Shown here piece after piece: positions 48,453 through 60,306 of a stretch of 64,000 nt of DNA. Both the position numbers and the translations under genes were made by a program. Source of the DNA: Uloborus plumipes (lineage: Eukaryota; Arthropoda; Arachnida; Araneae; Uloboridae); the NCBI GenBank assembly GCA_038373865.1, contig JAXGGA010005795.1, positions 1 through 64,000 on the forward strand. Reading direction: 5' to 3'. The stretch's first letter is position 1. Each line of letters starts with the position of its first letter. The notes beneath the pieces are model-generated. The model saw only the letters and a list, made by a program, of their open reading frames with translations, was not told the DNA's origin and ran no database searches.

Positions 48453-49037
48453 CAGGTTTATTCTAAATGATGGACCCCTTTTTAAAAATTCATATATATT
48501 AAAGTACAAATCCGAAATGAACAATCTTTATTGCAATGGAAAGATAAAATTTTAAATTTTTTTTTAGTGCAAAATTTTTTTCTGAAGCTGCAAAAAGAGG
48601 GCGCTCCAGTAGAGTTTGCACCGGATTGGATCATAATTTGATTTACTGGCGCAGCTGAGGAAAATGGCGACCGTGGACCAAAAGGTTTTCTGCGTTCTTC
48701 AGTTTGAAAAAACTTCGTCACAAAGTTTAGTGCAGCGGGCATTTCGTGCCAAATTTGGAATTAAAGCCCCAACTAAAAAAAGCATAAGCCGTTGGTTTAA
48801 GCAGTTTCAAAAAACTGGTAGTGTTTCTAAAAGGAAAAGCAGAGGAAGACCGCCTGTGTCACAAAAAGAAGTCATGTTTGCCGTACAGCACGCGGTGGAC
48901 ACATTGAACATTTATAATTATATATGAAAAAAAAATCAAATCTCCTCTTTCCGTTGATATAAAAAATGTTAATTTTCGTTGAAAACTTTAATAAATATGA
49001 ATTTTTAAAAAGGGGTCCATCATTTAGAATAACCCTG
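48453..49037 (+). mobile_element. Internally deleted mariner-type transposon
   Basis: 585 bp with TA flanks (48451-48452, 49038-49039). The ends are near-identical inverted repeats of about 40 bp starting CAGGKTTATTCTAAATGATG, so the copy is fairly young. It retains only the transposase N-terminus (48664-48927); the catalytic domain has been deleted between about 48900 and 48930. Confidence 0.9.
48664..48927 (+). CDS. Intact helix-turn-helix ORF of a deleted mariner (DUF4817-like)
   Basis: 87 codons from ATG 48664 to TGA 48925-48927, uninterrupted. The sequence follows the DUF4817-type N-terminal domain found in some mariner transposases: VLQFEKTSSQSLVQRAFRAK, then PTKKSISRWFKQFQKTGSV (recognition helix region) and the basic linker KRKSRGRPP. 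The last dozen residues (after EVMFAVQHAV) are unrelated to the family and come from the deletion junction. The catalytic domain is absent. If transcribed, it would give a small protein able to bind its own terminal repeats. The start context 'gaaaATGGCG' is plausible. Expression is unknown. Confidence 0.65.
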   Translation: MATVDQKVFCVLQFEKTSSQSLVQRAFRAKFGIKAPTKKSISRWFKQFQKTGSVSKRKSRGRPPVSQKEVMFAVQHAVDTLNIYNYI

Positions 49038-49039
49038 TA

Positions 49040-49916
49040 TAACGGGACGTACTAATAATTGGACATATGTTTTGTTCTTTCTCTAAGTATATAATTAAAT
49101 TTAGGAAAAAGGGCAACCAAATGAAAACAAGGCAGACTATACTGATGAGTTAGAATGGCAATGACTGAAGTCAAACATTTTGTAAATTAAGTTAAGCACA
49201 AGTTCCTTAATTTGTCTGAAAAGCACTCCAAATTCTTGAAAAATGAAATAAAAATATTGCCCACAAGCAGCACACAAATATTTTTTGCTAACTGAAGCTG
49301 CTGTTTATGTTAGAATGGCAATGATATTAATCAATTTACTTACTGCTGAGTGGATCAGCAATAAGAATGTTTAACTTAAACGAGTATCACTTTCTTCAAA
49401 GCCCGTTGTAAATTTTAGAGTAATATGATTAAAACCAGCGAAATTTGCTTTCAAATAAATAACATCTAACGTTTAAAAATTTTCATTTATGATAAAATCA
49501 GCACCTATGGATAAATGCAAATCTTGCTTCTGCAATTTAAACAGTCACAATTTTTGTGGATTTTTTAGAAAAACCTTCAACTACTCTAAACGGTGTATTA
49601 CTTTTGCCACTCTCGTTTTAAACTCAACACATAACCAGCATAACAGTCATAGCTAAGAAAAGAATAGTAATGATTGTAGGTGTATGTATAATGCCATTTG
49701 CTTTCAGATATAAGGCCCCATCCACGCAGATAGTGATACTTAAAGTTTGAAATGACTTTAAGTATTTCAGTTATAGTTTTCTCACACTCAAACGAAACCA
49801 CACTGCTTGAAAATCTAACAAGCTCTTCCGAACTGTTTGCTGTACTTTTTAGTCCTTAGATGCTAAAGGTTTTAATATATTTTCTATATAATATTCCCTT
49901 TCTATGACAAATACTC
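49040..49916. other. No gene recognised
   Basis: AT-rich spacer; a small direct repeat (gttagaatggcaatga) occurs at about 49148 and 49309. Confidence 0.45.
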
Positions 49917-50057
49917 GGCGACCACCTTCTCTAGTGGTCAGAGAAGTCTGACTGCAATTGGAGAAGTTCCTGGTTCAAATCCTGGCTCGGGCATGGATGT
50001 CCATTCTCTCTCCTGTCCTAGTCCTTTCTTTGTGATAATGTGTTATTGTTTTCGGAA
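49917..50057 (+). mobile_element. tRNA-derived SINE head
   Basis: An A-box-like segment (tctagtggtcagag, near 49930) is followed by a perfect B box GGTTCAAATCC at 49972-49982 and a short non-tRNA body (catggatgtccattctctc). It runs into the iterated GGACATCTCCGCCG element at 50058. Confidence 0.6.
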
Positions 50058-50412
50058 CAGGACATCTCCGCCGCAAATTTTATCTCCCTCTTCCCCGCAT
50101 GGGACACTTCCGCCGCGACTCCTATTCCCCCTCTGACTGGCACATCTTGTTTCGGCGACCAACAGCAAATCTAAATAAACAAAATTAATTCCCGGGCTAC
50201 TTGTGGAGCACAGTATGGTGCGTAAAAAAATTTAAACTTCGCCAATTTTCCTTCGCCAAGTATTTCACCCTACTAGCTCAATCGACGGAGTTGTTCTGTC
50301 ATACGAAGACGGCGGGAAAAGACGCAGCGGAGATGTCTCATGAGGGGGAGGGGGGAAGTAGAGATAAACTTTACGGCGGAGATGTCCTACGCTGCGGCGG
50401 ATATGTCCCGTC
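50058..50412. repeat. Inverted repeat with iterated GGACATCTCCGCCG motif
   Basis: The motif GGACATCTCCGCCG and variants occurs at about 50060 and 50104 (plus) and at about 50330, 50381 and 50405 (minus). The intervening 'tttatctc...cttcccc' is also mirrored, giving arms of about 80 bp. The architecture resembles the other iterated-motif elements. The ends and target duplication could not be fixed. Open frames crossing it are incidental. Confidence 0.55.
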
Positions 50413-51342
50413 CCCATTGTTATGGTGTGAATGGTTGCCTATCCCATAAATGGGCCCTTATGGCATGTGTGTACTGCCAAATTCAGACTTCACAACAAAT
50501 CACGGTACAGTTGGAAAAGTCAAGCAGCGCACCCCAAATTGCCAACCTAACGAGCACAAGACAACAATAGAAACAATAACAACAACATAAACAATACTTA
50601 AGCGTAATACATACTGTTCTTTGAGCTACAGTTGTCAAAGCTTTCATTGCTTAGTCGCGGAAAATCGAATCCCCAACTTTCTTTCCAAAAAGGAAATAAG
50701 GATATTTTCTTTTGCTCCGCATTTGGTCATCAATTGAACAACAAGAGCATTGGTAGAAAAACTCAACCACAGAAAAAAGAGGATGAACCGTTTTCAAGAA
50801 ACCTTAGTAAGTGTTCTCAAGAATCTAGGATTTTTTTTTTACCGAACTCTCATTAAAATGTCATTAAAGGTGACAGTACTAATGATGTTAGATCTCAATT
50901 GTTTGGTTCCTTGTGATTAATGCCTCAAAATAATTGCTAGCAAATGCGAAATTTCTCACACCAATAATTCCATATTAATTTATAGTGTGCGTAATGATTT
51001 TGAGAATAATGTCCGACGTAAGAATTATTTTGCTACAGCAGTAATGAGGCAAAAAAGTTTTACCATTTACAGATTACGTATTAAAAATTATTAATATTTT
51101 ACTATTCACTGCTTCTGGATAATACTCTAGCGTCTTACTGGTTGATGGTTGCGGAAAATATATTAATCTCCTGCATCTATTTATTACCTAGGCGAAAATC
51201 AGCGGAAACTTTTATGACGTAATGAGGATGATTTAGATCACAGTTATTAGTAAAAATTCATTCTAGTTAGTTTAGGGTTCGAGCCGAAAAGTGAGGATTT
51301 ATATCCAAAACAGCATTTGCCATCGTATGTTTTTAACCCCCG
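50413..51342. other. No gene recognised
   Basis: Nothing identified beyond a CAA-rich stretch (50560-50600). Confidence 0.45.
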
Positions 51343-51830
51343 ACGCGACAAGGAAGGGGGTTATTTGATGTGGCTATGTATTTTTTATGTGTTTGTCTGT
51401 GTATCTGTCACTGCAGGGCCTAAACGGATGGATAAATTTTAATACTTATCTTTTTGTTCAAAAGGAGAGTTTATCGAGAGTTTTCTTAGCTAGGTTTCAT
51501 TATCACACGACAATAATTGACGACTAACAACTACAAACATCGATTTTTTGTTTTGCACTGAAACATATTTTATTTTTTAAAAATTATTACCACAATAAAG
51601 AACACATTTCATTGATTCTAATAGAATTTGATTGGAACTTTGATGTTATGTAGAACTCGAAATAAACGGTTTTTTTGGCAGATTTTAAATACAACTAAGC
51701 CTTTATTCACGTGATTGGTAATCGTTGTCATTGTTGGCCACTAGGGGAGAAAGTATAGAGATTAAGTAGTTTTATCTATTGCCAGTTTCTATGTGTTAAC
51801 AAATAAAATACTTGTAATTGTGTTTAGTAC
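51343..51830 (-). repeat. Dispersed repeat of about 500 bp, copy 2
   Basis: Inverted copy of 32682-33207, with the CCCCCGAC end at about 51347-51354. Conserved order of the blocks supports one element family; internal identity is patchy. Confidence 0.7.
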
Positions 51831-52269
51831 ACGGATCTTTGAAAGATTTTAAATTTTCCTCTTGACTCTGCTTTTGTAATTTGCAAGTTTTGTCGCTGTG
51901 ACTACTGTTCCATTTCGTTGTTTCCCATATTCTCTCAAAAATTTGTTTTCTAGGAAATACTAGCAATTGAAAAGTTTTGCATTGACTTAACAAGTAGAAC
52001 TACAACAGTAGTATTTATACTTTAGGACAGTCTAATAAATGACATCAAATGGAAATATTTATCATTTCACCCTTTCCCAAATGGATGCATTTTACTGAGA
52101 ATCACGCAAGAGCTTCCTTTTGCACTAAGAATTCAAAGTTCGTATAGATTACGGACTTATAACACAACTGCAGTTTCTCTCCCTCACAAACATTGTACAA
52201 GTTTTAATCTGCTTACACAGTTCTGCAACGCAAAGTCATAACAAATCCTTGACGTGGAAAGAATCGCCG
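51831..52269. other. No gene recognised
   Basis: Spacer; nothing identified. Confidence 0.45.
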
Positions 52270-52560
52270 AGCCCTTGATCATTAATAACGATAAATACGC
52301 AACACACCCCGCGTTGTTAATTCGTCCCATTAAATCCAGCCCGTCCGGGAGAGCAAATCCGGGAGCGACCGAATCACACACAGCGCGGCTATCCGGCGCA
52401 AACTTTCCCTGATTGCCGGAATCAGACAAGCGGACGGGAATGGTGGAGGCCCGTGAAATTCTTTTGGACGTTTTCATCCGTCTCGTCTGGTGCCAAAGGG
52501 GTGAATTGGCAGAATTTTTGATGACTTTTCTTTCTTGGCTCCTGGATCTTCTGGTAGACC
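52270..52560 (-). repeat. GC-rich segment related to 7240-7530
   Basis: On the minus strand the shared 'tcatcaaaa', 'gatgaaaacgtccaaaag', 'aatttca' and 'cgcttgtctgattc' blocks occur in the same order as at 7250-7365. It is richer in G+C than the neighbours. A 97-codon minus frame starting MKTSKRIS spans it, but the related copy does not keep the same frame far beyond the shared block. Confidence 0.5.
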
Positions 52561-52599
52561 AGAGAAGAAAAGAAATTATTTTCTACGCTTCTTGGTTAG

Positions 52600-53245
52600 A
52601 GTCTCAGCTGAGTGTTTGTTACTGACTTGATTTCCCTCCAGTAAAAATATTTACATACTATTGAGTTACGTAATATAATTATGTGTCATATACTAGAATT
52701 AAGTATAGAAAAACAATATTTTTAAAGTTAAAAAAAAAGCACTGCTAAGGATTAATGGCTGTTGCTAAGAAAGTATTAACATTCAATTTTAGTTTTGAAA
52801 TTTAATATTTCTCTGAAAATGAAAATTGAGAGTTGAAACTCCAATATAAAGTAATATATTTTATTGTGATCATTTTTTATTTTTTTTTTTTTGAAAACAT
52901 TCCAAAATTTTTCTCACCCCGAAGTACTTTTTTTCTTTTCGCGTTAAATGTATTGTCGGCGATTATCTTATAAATATGATAAATTAGTGCCTGGTTTTTT
53001 TTTCTAATTTTAATCCTTGATATGAAATTTGTTTCAATTTTTTTCATTTAGCTATTGATGCAACCTGAATAATTTTGCGCAAACACATGTGCGACTATTT
53101 CACCCAAAACGGGTCTTCCTGACGAAGTTACACTGGAATATTTGTTAAGTTTTTCGAAACATTTCTGCAGCGATAGTAAAACTGATCAGCTACAAACAAA
53201 AAATGTAAGTTAGGGGAAAGACGCTGTAATGTAAGGAAACATGTA
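52600..53245. other. No gene recognised
   Basis: AT-rich; just left of the next element a stray copy of its motif (gttaggggaaagacgctgtaa, 53210-53231) is present. Confidence 0.45.
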
Positions 53246-53838
53246 AGGTAGAATAGGGGAAGACGCTGTAGTTTTTGACTTTATTTTGAATTAAATAGAG
53301 CAGTGGTATTATTTTGAAAAATCTTTGTGATTGGCAAAAAAAAGGTTTCGCTTTGGTAAACATATTTTTACCACTGAAATTAGTAATTACAAAACCCCTC
53401 CATTTCGGCATCTTCTCCATACGTTAGAGAAGACGCCCTACTCGATGCTTTTTCACCAACTGTTGATACAATGCATTTCGTTGAATCACATTTTCCCCCC
53501 CACGGTTTGGTGTAGTTTTCTAGGTCTATGTTTCGAGTAGAATCATTGTTTTCTCTTGGGCGTGTCAAAAAGGTATGGCAGCTTCCTGAAAAAGAAAATA
53601 CGGTGTCTTAGCCAAAGGCATTTAATACAAGTTTGGATACTCATCGGAGCGGTAAAGTTGACAGAATACTACAAAAACAACCATCAACCTGCGATAAATC
53701 AACACCAATTTAAGTATGCTGTCAATGTGTACTCTCCTTTGCATTATAACGAACTGCCCAGCTGATTTTTCTAACGCTTGTGGGTGAAACGCATGATCCG
53801 GCATCTTCCCCAAAACGGCATTTTCCCTAAATCTACCT
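53246..53838. mobile_element. Element with iterated GGGGAAGACGC motif
   Basis: Ends AGGTAGAATAGGGGAAGACG (left) and the inverse of AGGTAGATTTAGGGAAAATG (right), with TA flanks (53244-53245, 53839-53840). The motif recurs internally near 53410-53440 and 53800-53815 in both orientations. Similar in style to the pogo-like element at 642. The contained open frames have no domain. Confidence 0.65.
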
Positions 53839-53875
53839 TATTTTCCTCCTAAAGTCTTTATATGATGTAGTAAGT

Positions 53876-54150
53876 TTAAGTAATATAAAAAATATAAAGC
53901 AGTGAGTAACCGCCCCTAAGCAAGGGCGAAGCCAGAAACATGCAATACACCGCCAACTGGCTATTTCGATCCAAGGACAGCAGTTTCGAGCTAATTATGC
54001 TCTCATCAGCATGGAATACGAGAGTAGTCGAGTTGGAGGCAAAAATCCTCTTATAAAGCAAAGAGATCTAAAAAAAAAAAACTGGTAGCTAATGTGAAAT
54101 TAGAATACCAACGAGCGACCGCACTTGGTACGGTACAAGGTATTAAAAGG
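53876..54150 (-). repeat. Single copy of the 'taagccaggg' dispersed repeat
   Basis: Homologous to 98-330: same order of 'agtaaccgcccctaagc', 'gcaaaaatcctcttataaag', 'ctggtagctaatgtgaaatt' and 'cacttggtacggtac'. Only one unit is present here, not an inverted pair. Confidence 0.75.
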
Positions 54151-54949
54151 TATTATTTTTCATTATTATCGAAATACGGAAATATCGAAATACCGGTTGG
54201 CGGTGTATTGAATATTAAAAATAGTTTGTGAAATTTTATGTGAAGTTTGCAACGGGGGGAGATTAACTTCTAATTTTAAATGTTTCTCGTATGAAACTAT
54301 AGTAATTATGTTTCAAATACATTTATAATATCTGTCATTAATTTTGTAAACCTAACTAGTATGTTGTGCACATCACGAAACTTTCTTCTATATCTATCTC
54401 GTGAATTCTTGGATCTAACGTATACATGCTCATGCAATCGCTACTACAACATTCTGATATTCGCAGAAACGAGAAAATTTTAACAACTGGGAACCTGGCG
54501 ATCCTATTTCATTGGCATTAAAATTTTGGCCCCAATACTTGCGCAAAGTAAGGTTTTTCTTTTCATACGTAAACAAAGGGAAAGGCAGTATCTATGTGCA
54601 TAGGATTACCATAAAACAGCAGGTTTACCAAAACGAAATACTGCACCAAAATATGACGACCGCTTTATTTTCCAAATCACTGAAATGTCCCCAGAAAAGT
54701 TGGATCAAGAAAATAAATTAAAATAATCGTAAAAAAGTCTTGCTAAAATTACTTACAAACATTTTATTTCCTAAAAGTACATGATGGCATCAGACAAAAA
54801 CTTAAAAATATTTAGAGTTTTCTGATATTTTGCCAACAATTAAATCGCGTGAAAATAGTTTAAAAAGGATTTTTTTAATGTTTAAAATGCAAAAGATGGC
54901 AAAAATCAGTCATCATTATTGAGCGATTGGAGCCAAAATCGTTAAAATA
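54151..54949. other. No gene recognised
   Basis: AT-rich spacer; the 69-codon frame at 54512-54721 is not convincing. Confidence 0.45.
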
Positions 54950-55480
54950 ATCACTTATGTCTATGTAGTTGCACTTCTGTTTCAAACTTCATCTAAATCG
55001 AAGCAATATTTCTTGAGATACAGCAGTCGGAATTTAAAAAAAAGAAAAAAAAAAACAAACGTACCACCAACCCCCTCCCCCCCACCCCCAGATCTGCTGT
55101 GCCAAATTTTAAACAATTCAGATAACCTCTAACGTTTACGTGTATATCAATATTTGATCAATTTTGTTCATTACTTCTTGAGATATAATTAATTTTTAAA
55201 AAACGTTCGGTACCTTTATCGACAGTGACACCAAAATTTTATCAGTTCCTTTAATCTATAGAGCCTACCTGTGTATCAACTTTTGTTTGATTCCGCCCAT
55301 TACTTCCTCAGAAAAAGCAGTCACCCGAAGCAAAGAAAACGTTCGATTGCTCCACCCCCCTGGAGGAATTGCCGCCGAAATCTAATAGGCAACAAATCAC
55401 ATGTGAGTACATGTGTGTACCAAATTTCTTCCCTTTTTAATGCAGTAGTTTTTGTTCCAACGCGGAACCAAAAACTGGTC
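54950..55480. repeat. Degenerate tandem repeat of about 130-150 bp
   Basis: Three or so diverged units share the order 'ttgtt(t)cattacttcttgagata', 'aaaaacgttcg', a C-rich block (CCACCCCC) and 'gtgtatcaa / gtgtaccaaattt'. Units begin near 54965, 55135 and 55270. Not coding. Confidence 0.5.
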
Positions 55481-56149
55481 ACATGCAGATAGAGACATAG
55501 AGTAAGAGAGAGAAGCGAGACATTTTCCAAAAATGGTCAAAATGAACTCAGCACACTTCAAAATGTGAAAGTCCTTCGAAGTTCGAAAGTGTTAACGAAT
55601 CTAATACCTTCTTCTACACAAGAGAAACATACCAAAGTAAAAATGAATTTTCTCTAAAACCGAATATATCATCTCGTTACTACAGTTTATTTTAAACTGC
55701 ATGTATCGTCTGGACGAAATCTTGTAGCTAAAAGCATTTGATTCTTAACATATTTCACCAAAACCACTTCTCCCGTGACATATAGCAATCCCAAAGCTTC
55801 ACAATAACAGGTTAGGGTCTTTTTAGGAGTTGAAGGTGGTACAGACTTTTAGAAGGGAATCACATTCAAAAATTGTCGTAATTTATTTTTCTAGCCTAAG
55901 GTCTACTTAATATTCGAACAAGGCTTTGAATTCCAAAAAGAAATTAAGGTCAAGAACTATACTTTTCGTAAATTATAGTTAGATTTCAGCCTACTTTCCC
56001 TTTAAAGAAAAAGAAGGCGTAAAAAACATTGAAAGGGACTAAATGCAACGTTAAAATATCGCGAAGTCGAAAAAAAACCAGAAATAATAAGAAAATAATC
56101 AAATAAAAATATCAAAAAATGAAAAATTTGGAGAGTTGTTTTTTAATAT
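55481..56149. other. No gene recognised
   Basis: AT-rich spacer; nothing identified. Confidence 0.45.
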
Positions 56150-57060
56150 GGAAAAAAAGCGTGTCTGTCGGTCTGTATCGCACCCCCCCCCCCGCAACAA
56201 AAAATTTTGAATGAGCGCGACGATTAGAACGGATTTTTTTTTTTTTGTTGGAAATATTTCAGTGAGAAACACCTAACTCCCGTTTACAAATACCTTTGTG
56301 CTATAGACGTACAGAAAATAACAACGTTACGAAGGCACAAATGAGCAGGGATATTGCAGACACGTGTTTTGGCGTTACAAGGAATGCCTTTTTCAATGCA
56401 AAAAAGTTGTGAGCTTATGGATGCACAGAACATCCGACAAAAGCAACGGAAACAGAAGGTGTTTCCGTTGTTGTTCCCTTCTGTTTCCGTTGCTTTTGTC
56501 GGATGTCTGTGCATCCATAAGCTCACAACTTTTTTGCATTGAAATAGGCGTTCCTTGTAACGCCAAAACACGTGTCTGCAATATCCCTGCTCATTTGTGC
56601 CTTCGTAACGTTGTTATTTTCTGTACACCTAACTCCCGTATTTGAACTTTGAATTTGAACAATATTTCGTTCAAATATGAATCCTTCTATTAACCTGTCA
56701 CCCCTAAGAGACGTTTGAATGAAAAGCTGAATTTTTGAACTTTTTTTCTTTTTGTTCAAAACATCTTGGCGATGACACTTCATTCCCCTATTTTTGAATA
56801 TTTTTTGTTCACCTTTTACCAGTACAAACACTATGCACCCCCCCCCTCCCACTCTCAAATAACTTCTGAATGAACAATCAGATTTGAATAAACTTTTTTT
56901 TTTCGTTCGAAAGATATCGGGGGGTACAAATCATTCCGGTGTTTGGCTTTTTAATTTCAACAACTTTTTTTTGTTTAATTTTGAATATTTTTAAAAACCA
57001 GCACCATAAATACCTTTTAATTGAAGAGCCTGGTTCAAACATTTTTTTTTGTTCAGAGTG
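56150..57060. repeat. Degenerate C-rich repeat cluster, interrupted by a MITE
   Basis: Units with a C-run (56181, 56829), 'aacttctgaatgaa' and 'ttcgttcgaaagatatcgg' variants recur around 56181, 56690-56790 and 56829-56945, and once at 32340. The block 'cacctaactcccgt' occurs on both sides of the MITE (56269 and 56625). Confidence 0.5.
56312..56623. mobile_element. Palindromic TA-flanked MITE
   Basis: 312 bp with arms of about 145 bp starting CAGAAAATAACAACGTTACG, nearly perfect inverse at the right end, TA flanks (56310-56311, 56624-56625) and a short centre near 56455-56475 (tgtttccgttgttgttccc). Open frames on both strands are mirror images of one another. Confidence 0.85.
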
Positions 57061-57107
57061 GTGTATTTCGTTTTTGTAGAAATCAGAAATATATGCTAAA
57101 AATATAT

Positions 57108-58046
57108 GGGCGATTCTCTGTAAACTCGTCATTTTTCACATGAAATCTGTTCGGGCACGGTTTTTTGAAATGTTCGTATAATTATAATACTATTGCTCAG
57201 AAAATGAATCTATTACTTTGGTTTGAAAGAGGGCCAATTGAAGGTTGTTTTTTTCTGATAAATCATGATAGGGAGTACGTCCCCTTCCTAGTATAACTAG
57301 TCAGGGGACTGTGCCAGGTGACTGTGTTTTTGCTCTTTGTTGCGTAATATCTGCAAAACTAATGGAACATAATTAATTACAAAACTACCTATAAATTGAG
57401 GCACAAATTGTGGACATAACAAAAATGCTTTATAATTAAATTAATTGACATTAATGAAATCACTTCCCAGAGGACTGTTTTCGTAACGACCCTGATGCAT
57501 ACTTTCATCACAAATGTGGCTCTCAAACTAAGCTAAGTAGCGTTTCAACACCGTTCTTGGTGATTTCGGCAAATTCACACTGATTACTTTAAACTTCATG
57601 CCAAAAAGAATTTTCAAAAGTAATAGATTTTTCGTAAAACTGGTTTGAATTTGTTGCAGAGGACTGTTTGAAAAAACTCCGGACAGAATTTACATGACAA
57701 TTTTAAGTTTTAGAAATACATAATTATACCTTATTTCATAGGGAAAATATAGCTTTATTATTCTATTTTTAAATATTAATTGCCAAATATATGTAGTGTT
57801 AATAGGTTTTTTGAAATACTATCTTTAACAGTTAGACTATGGGATTGGGACAGCCAGGGGACTGTTTTTTTTGGTGCTTAGATACTTTATAGAAAAAAAA
57901 ATTAAATACTTACCGCTCCAAATACAATTGGGCCACAAAGTATTAATGCTTTACTTGCATTAAGAGCAATAATTACTTTAAAACACTTTATTATTTTTAA
58001 AATACTCGGTCCGGACAGCAAATTACCAGTTTACAGAGAATCGCCC
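57108..58046 (+). mobile_element. GGGCGATTCTCTGTAAA element, copy 1
   Basis: 939 bp with 17-bp inverted ends GGGCGATTCTCTGTAAA. Flanks ATAT on both sides suggest a 4-bp duplication (TA is the alternative if the end is TGGGCG). The motif GRGGACTGT recurs near 57304, 57473, 57661 and 57855. No coding capacity. The same family lies inverted at 62250-63191, with high similarity over the whole length. Confidence 0.85.
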
Positions 58047-59020
58047 ATATGTTTGATAAACATTTTTGCGGTATTAGCAAATTACGAGAATAACCATCAG
58101 ATGCTAGAATGTTAATCAAGGTTCACAGGAAAGTAGATTTGTTTAAGATGTTAACAGAACTTTTTGTTTAAAATTGAAAATTTGTTATTTTAAAACATAT
58201 TATGTCGTTTCTTATACCTATTTGAACTTGTATAAATATTGTCCGGTTGAATATGAATCAGACAGTGAAACAAAGGAAAATAACACAGAATTAAAACTTT
58301 AGCCTTTATTTTAACAGCTAATTCTACAAGGTAGAAACATAGGACGGATGCAAAGATATAGTTATGTATCATACTTACAAGTAAACTATACATTATTTCA
58401 AACTTATAAAATGAATAATGAATTTTACATTCCATACAAATGATGCACTATATAATAGCATACAAAATTCTTATTGTACAATAATGCAATGATATTTTAG
58501 AAGTGATATAAGTTCCTAACGTAATTATGAAATAACTATCAAGTTTATTGTAAAGGTGTATCAGAACATCTGAATTGTATGATGCAATGAAATCATACAT
58601 AACATAGTGTAAAAACTTACATTTCTTTTTCTCACACTTTGTTTTTGTGGCGTTTTATAAAATACTTCACGGCAATTCATTGATGATTTTCCAATCAAAA
58701 TACTATATATTTTTTTATTTTCTGTAGATACGCACATATATATATATAGATATTTGTTAGAAAACATTTTGTTAAATAAAATGTATTTTCTACTCTTACA
58801 TTTTCTATTTACATAAGGTTCTCCTTCTGAAATAATTTAAAAATATTTTATAATTGTTGTTTCGGTTTTCAATTTCAACATTTCAGGGAAGAAAAAATCT
58901 TAAAAATTAAGCTAAAGGAAGGTAAAGTTACCAAATAAAATATATTTTGTGACGACTGATATAATATAACACAGCAAAAGGCTAGAGAACTTGAAAAGCT
59001 TGATATGTTTTTAATACTTT
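58047..59020. other. No gene recognised
   Basis: AT-rich spacer; several minus-strand frames (58190-58767) have no motif. Confidence 0.45.
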
Positions 59021-60306
59021 GGGTCACCCGGGGCAATTCCTGGTCAGCAAGTTTCTGGGGTAATTCCTGGTCACAGTCCTTTTTATGTCTTAATAATCCT
59101 TCAGCAAAATGAAAAAAATCACAGAGGTACTCTGAACTATCTTCATTGCAATTCATTACTTAATTATGAGTTGAAAAAATCTTTTGAACTTTTGAATCTT
59201 TGAAAAAAAAATCTTTTTAAAATCGCTTGGTAAATTTTGTAAAACAAGATTGGCCTTAGTTTTGATACATTTGTACAAAGATCGTGATCAAAGTCACACT
59301 TCTGAATATTTTTCTTTTTCGTTTTTTTTGGTTGAATTAGGTACCATGTCAGTTACTGAAAAATAGTTTTGGATTTACCATTATTGTTTTGAATAATTTG
59401 CAGGAAGGCTCCAAATAATGCCCCTGGCTACTGGGGTAATTCTTGGTCAGTGGGGTAATTCCTGGTCAGTCCTTTTTTTAATATTTATGGATTATTATTT
59501 CACCTATTATTGACATATGTCATTGATTTAAACTATATGTAACTCTGTGAGCCTTAACTGCAAAGTTAACTGTAACCGCAATGTAACATTCTTATCTGTT
59601 AATGATAAGTATACAATATACTGAATTTTTCTTTGTTAAATTTTATCCAACTATTTTATAAGTTTTAATAATTATTCTTAATTATACTAAGAAAAATGCT
59701 TAATTGTATCTGCATTGTACTATTCACTTAACTGTTCACCTTAACCTGTTCATAACAGACAGAAGCATGTGCTCAGTGTGTATGGTGCATGTGCACCATA
59801 TTTTTTATGGACCTATTTATTTGGTAGGTGAAGATTCATTCACAACAGATATAAAAGCTGTAGCTATTGCATACAAAGTGTATAAAAAGTATTTTGGCTA
59901 AGTTTTATTAAGTAAAGCTATTATGTTGAAAACAATTGCATTCTTCCTTAAAAAAACTAAATACAGTGTTTAATTAGCTATATATATAAATAAATTCTTT
60001 ACATAATTAGTTTAATAACTTGTATTAATAATGTGCTTACAAAATGTATGCATTTTCATCAATCATGTGAGTGACCAATAATTGCCCCGTAAGTGGCCAG
60101 GAATTACCCCATCTCTGGGGTAATTCCTGGTCATTAATTAACGACAATTATTCAAGTTCATTATGTATTGTTAATAGCATGAGTATTTTATTCGATGGAC
60201 ATCCCAATGTGCTTCCTCCATACCAAAATTTGTAACTCTAACTTAGATAGATTTTGTGACAATTGGATGTTAATGCTTTTTGACCAGGAATTACCCCAGG
60301 TGACCC
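59021..60306. mobile_element. Element with iterated TGGGGTAATTCCTGGTCA motif
   Basis: 1286 bp. 26-bp inverted ends starting GGGTCACCYGGGGYAATTCC. The inner part of the end is repeated inside: forward at about 59055, 59431, 59451 and 60116; reversed at about 60073 (degenerate) and 60096. No target duplication was recognised and no transposase is present. Confidence 0.8.

Noticed and set aside
48482..48742. 86-codon minus-strand frame
   Set aside because: Antisense shadow of the mariner helix-turn-helix ORF and its terminal repeat.
56284..56645. Overlapping Cys-containing frames on both strands
   Set aside because: Mirror-image translations of a palindromic MITE.
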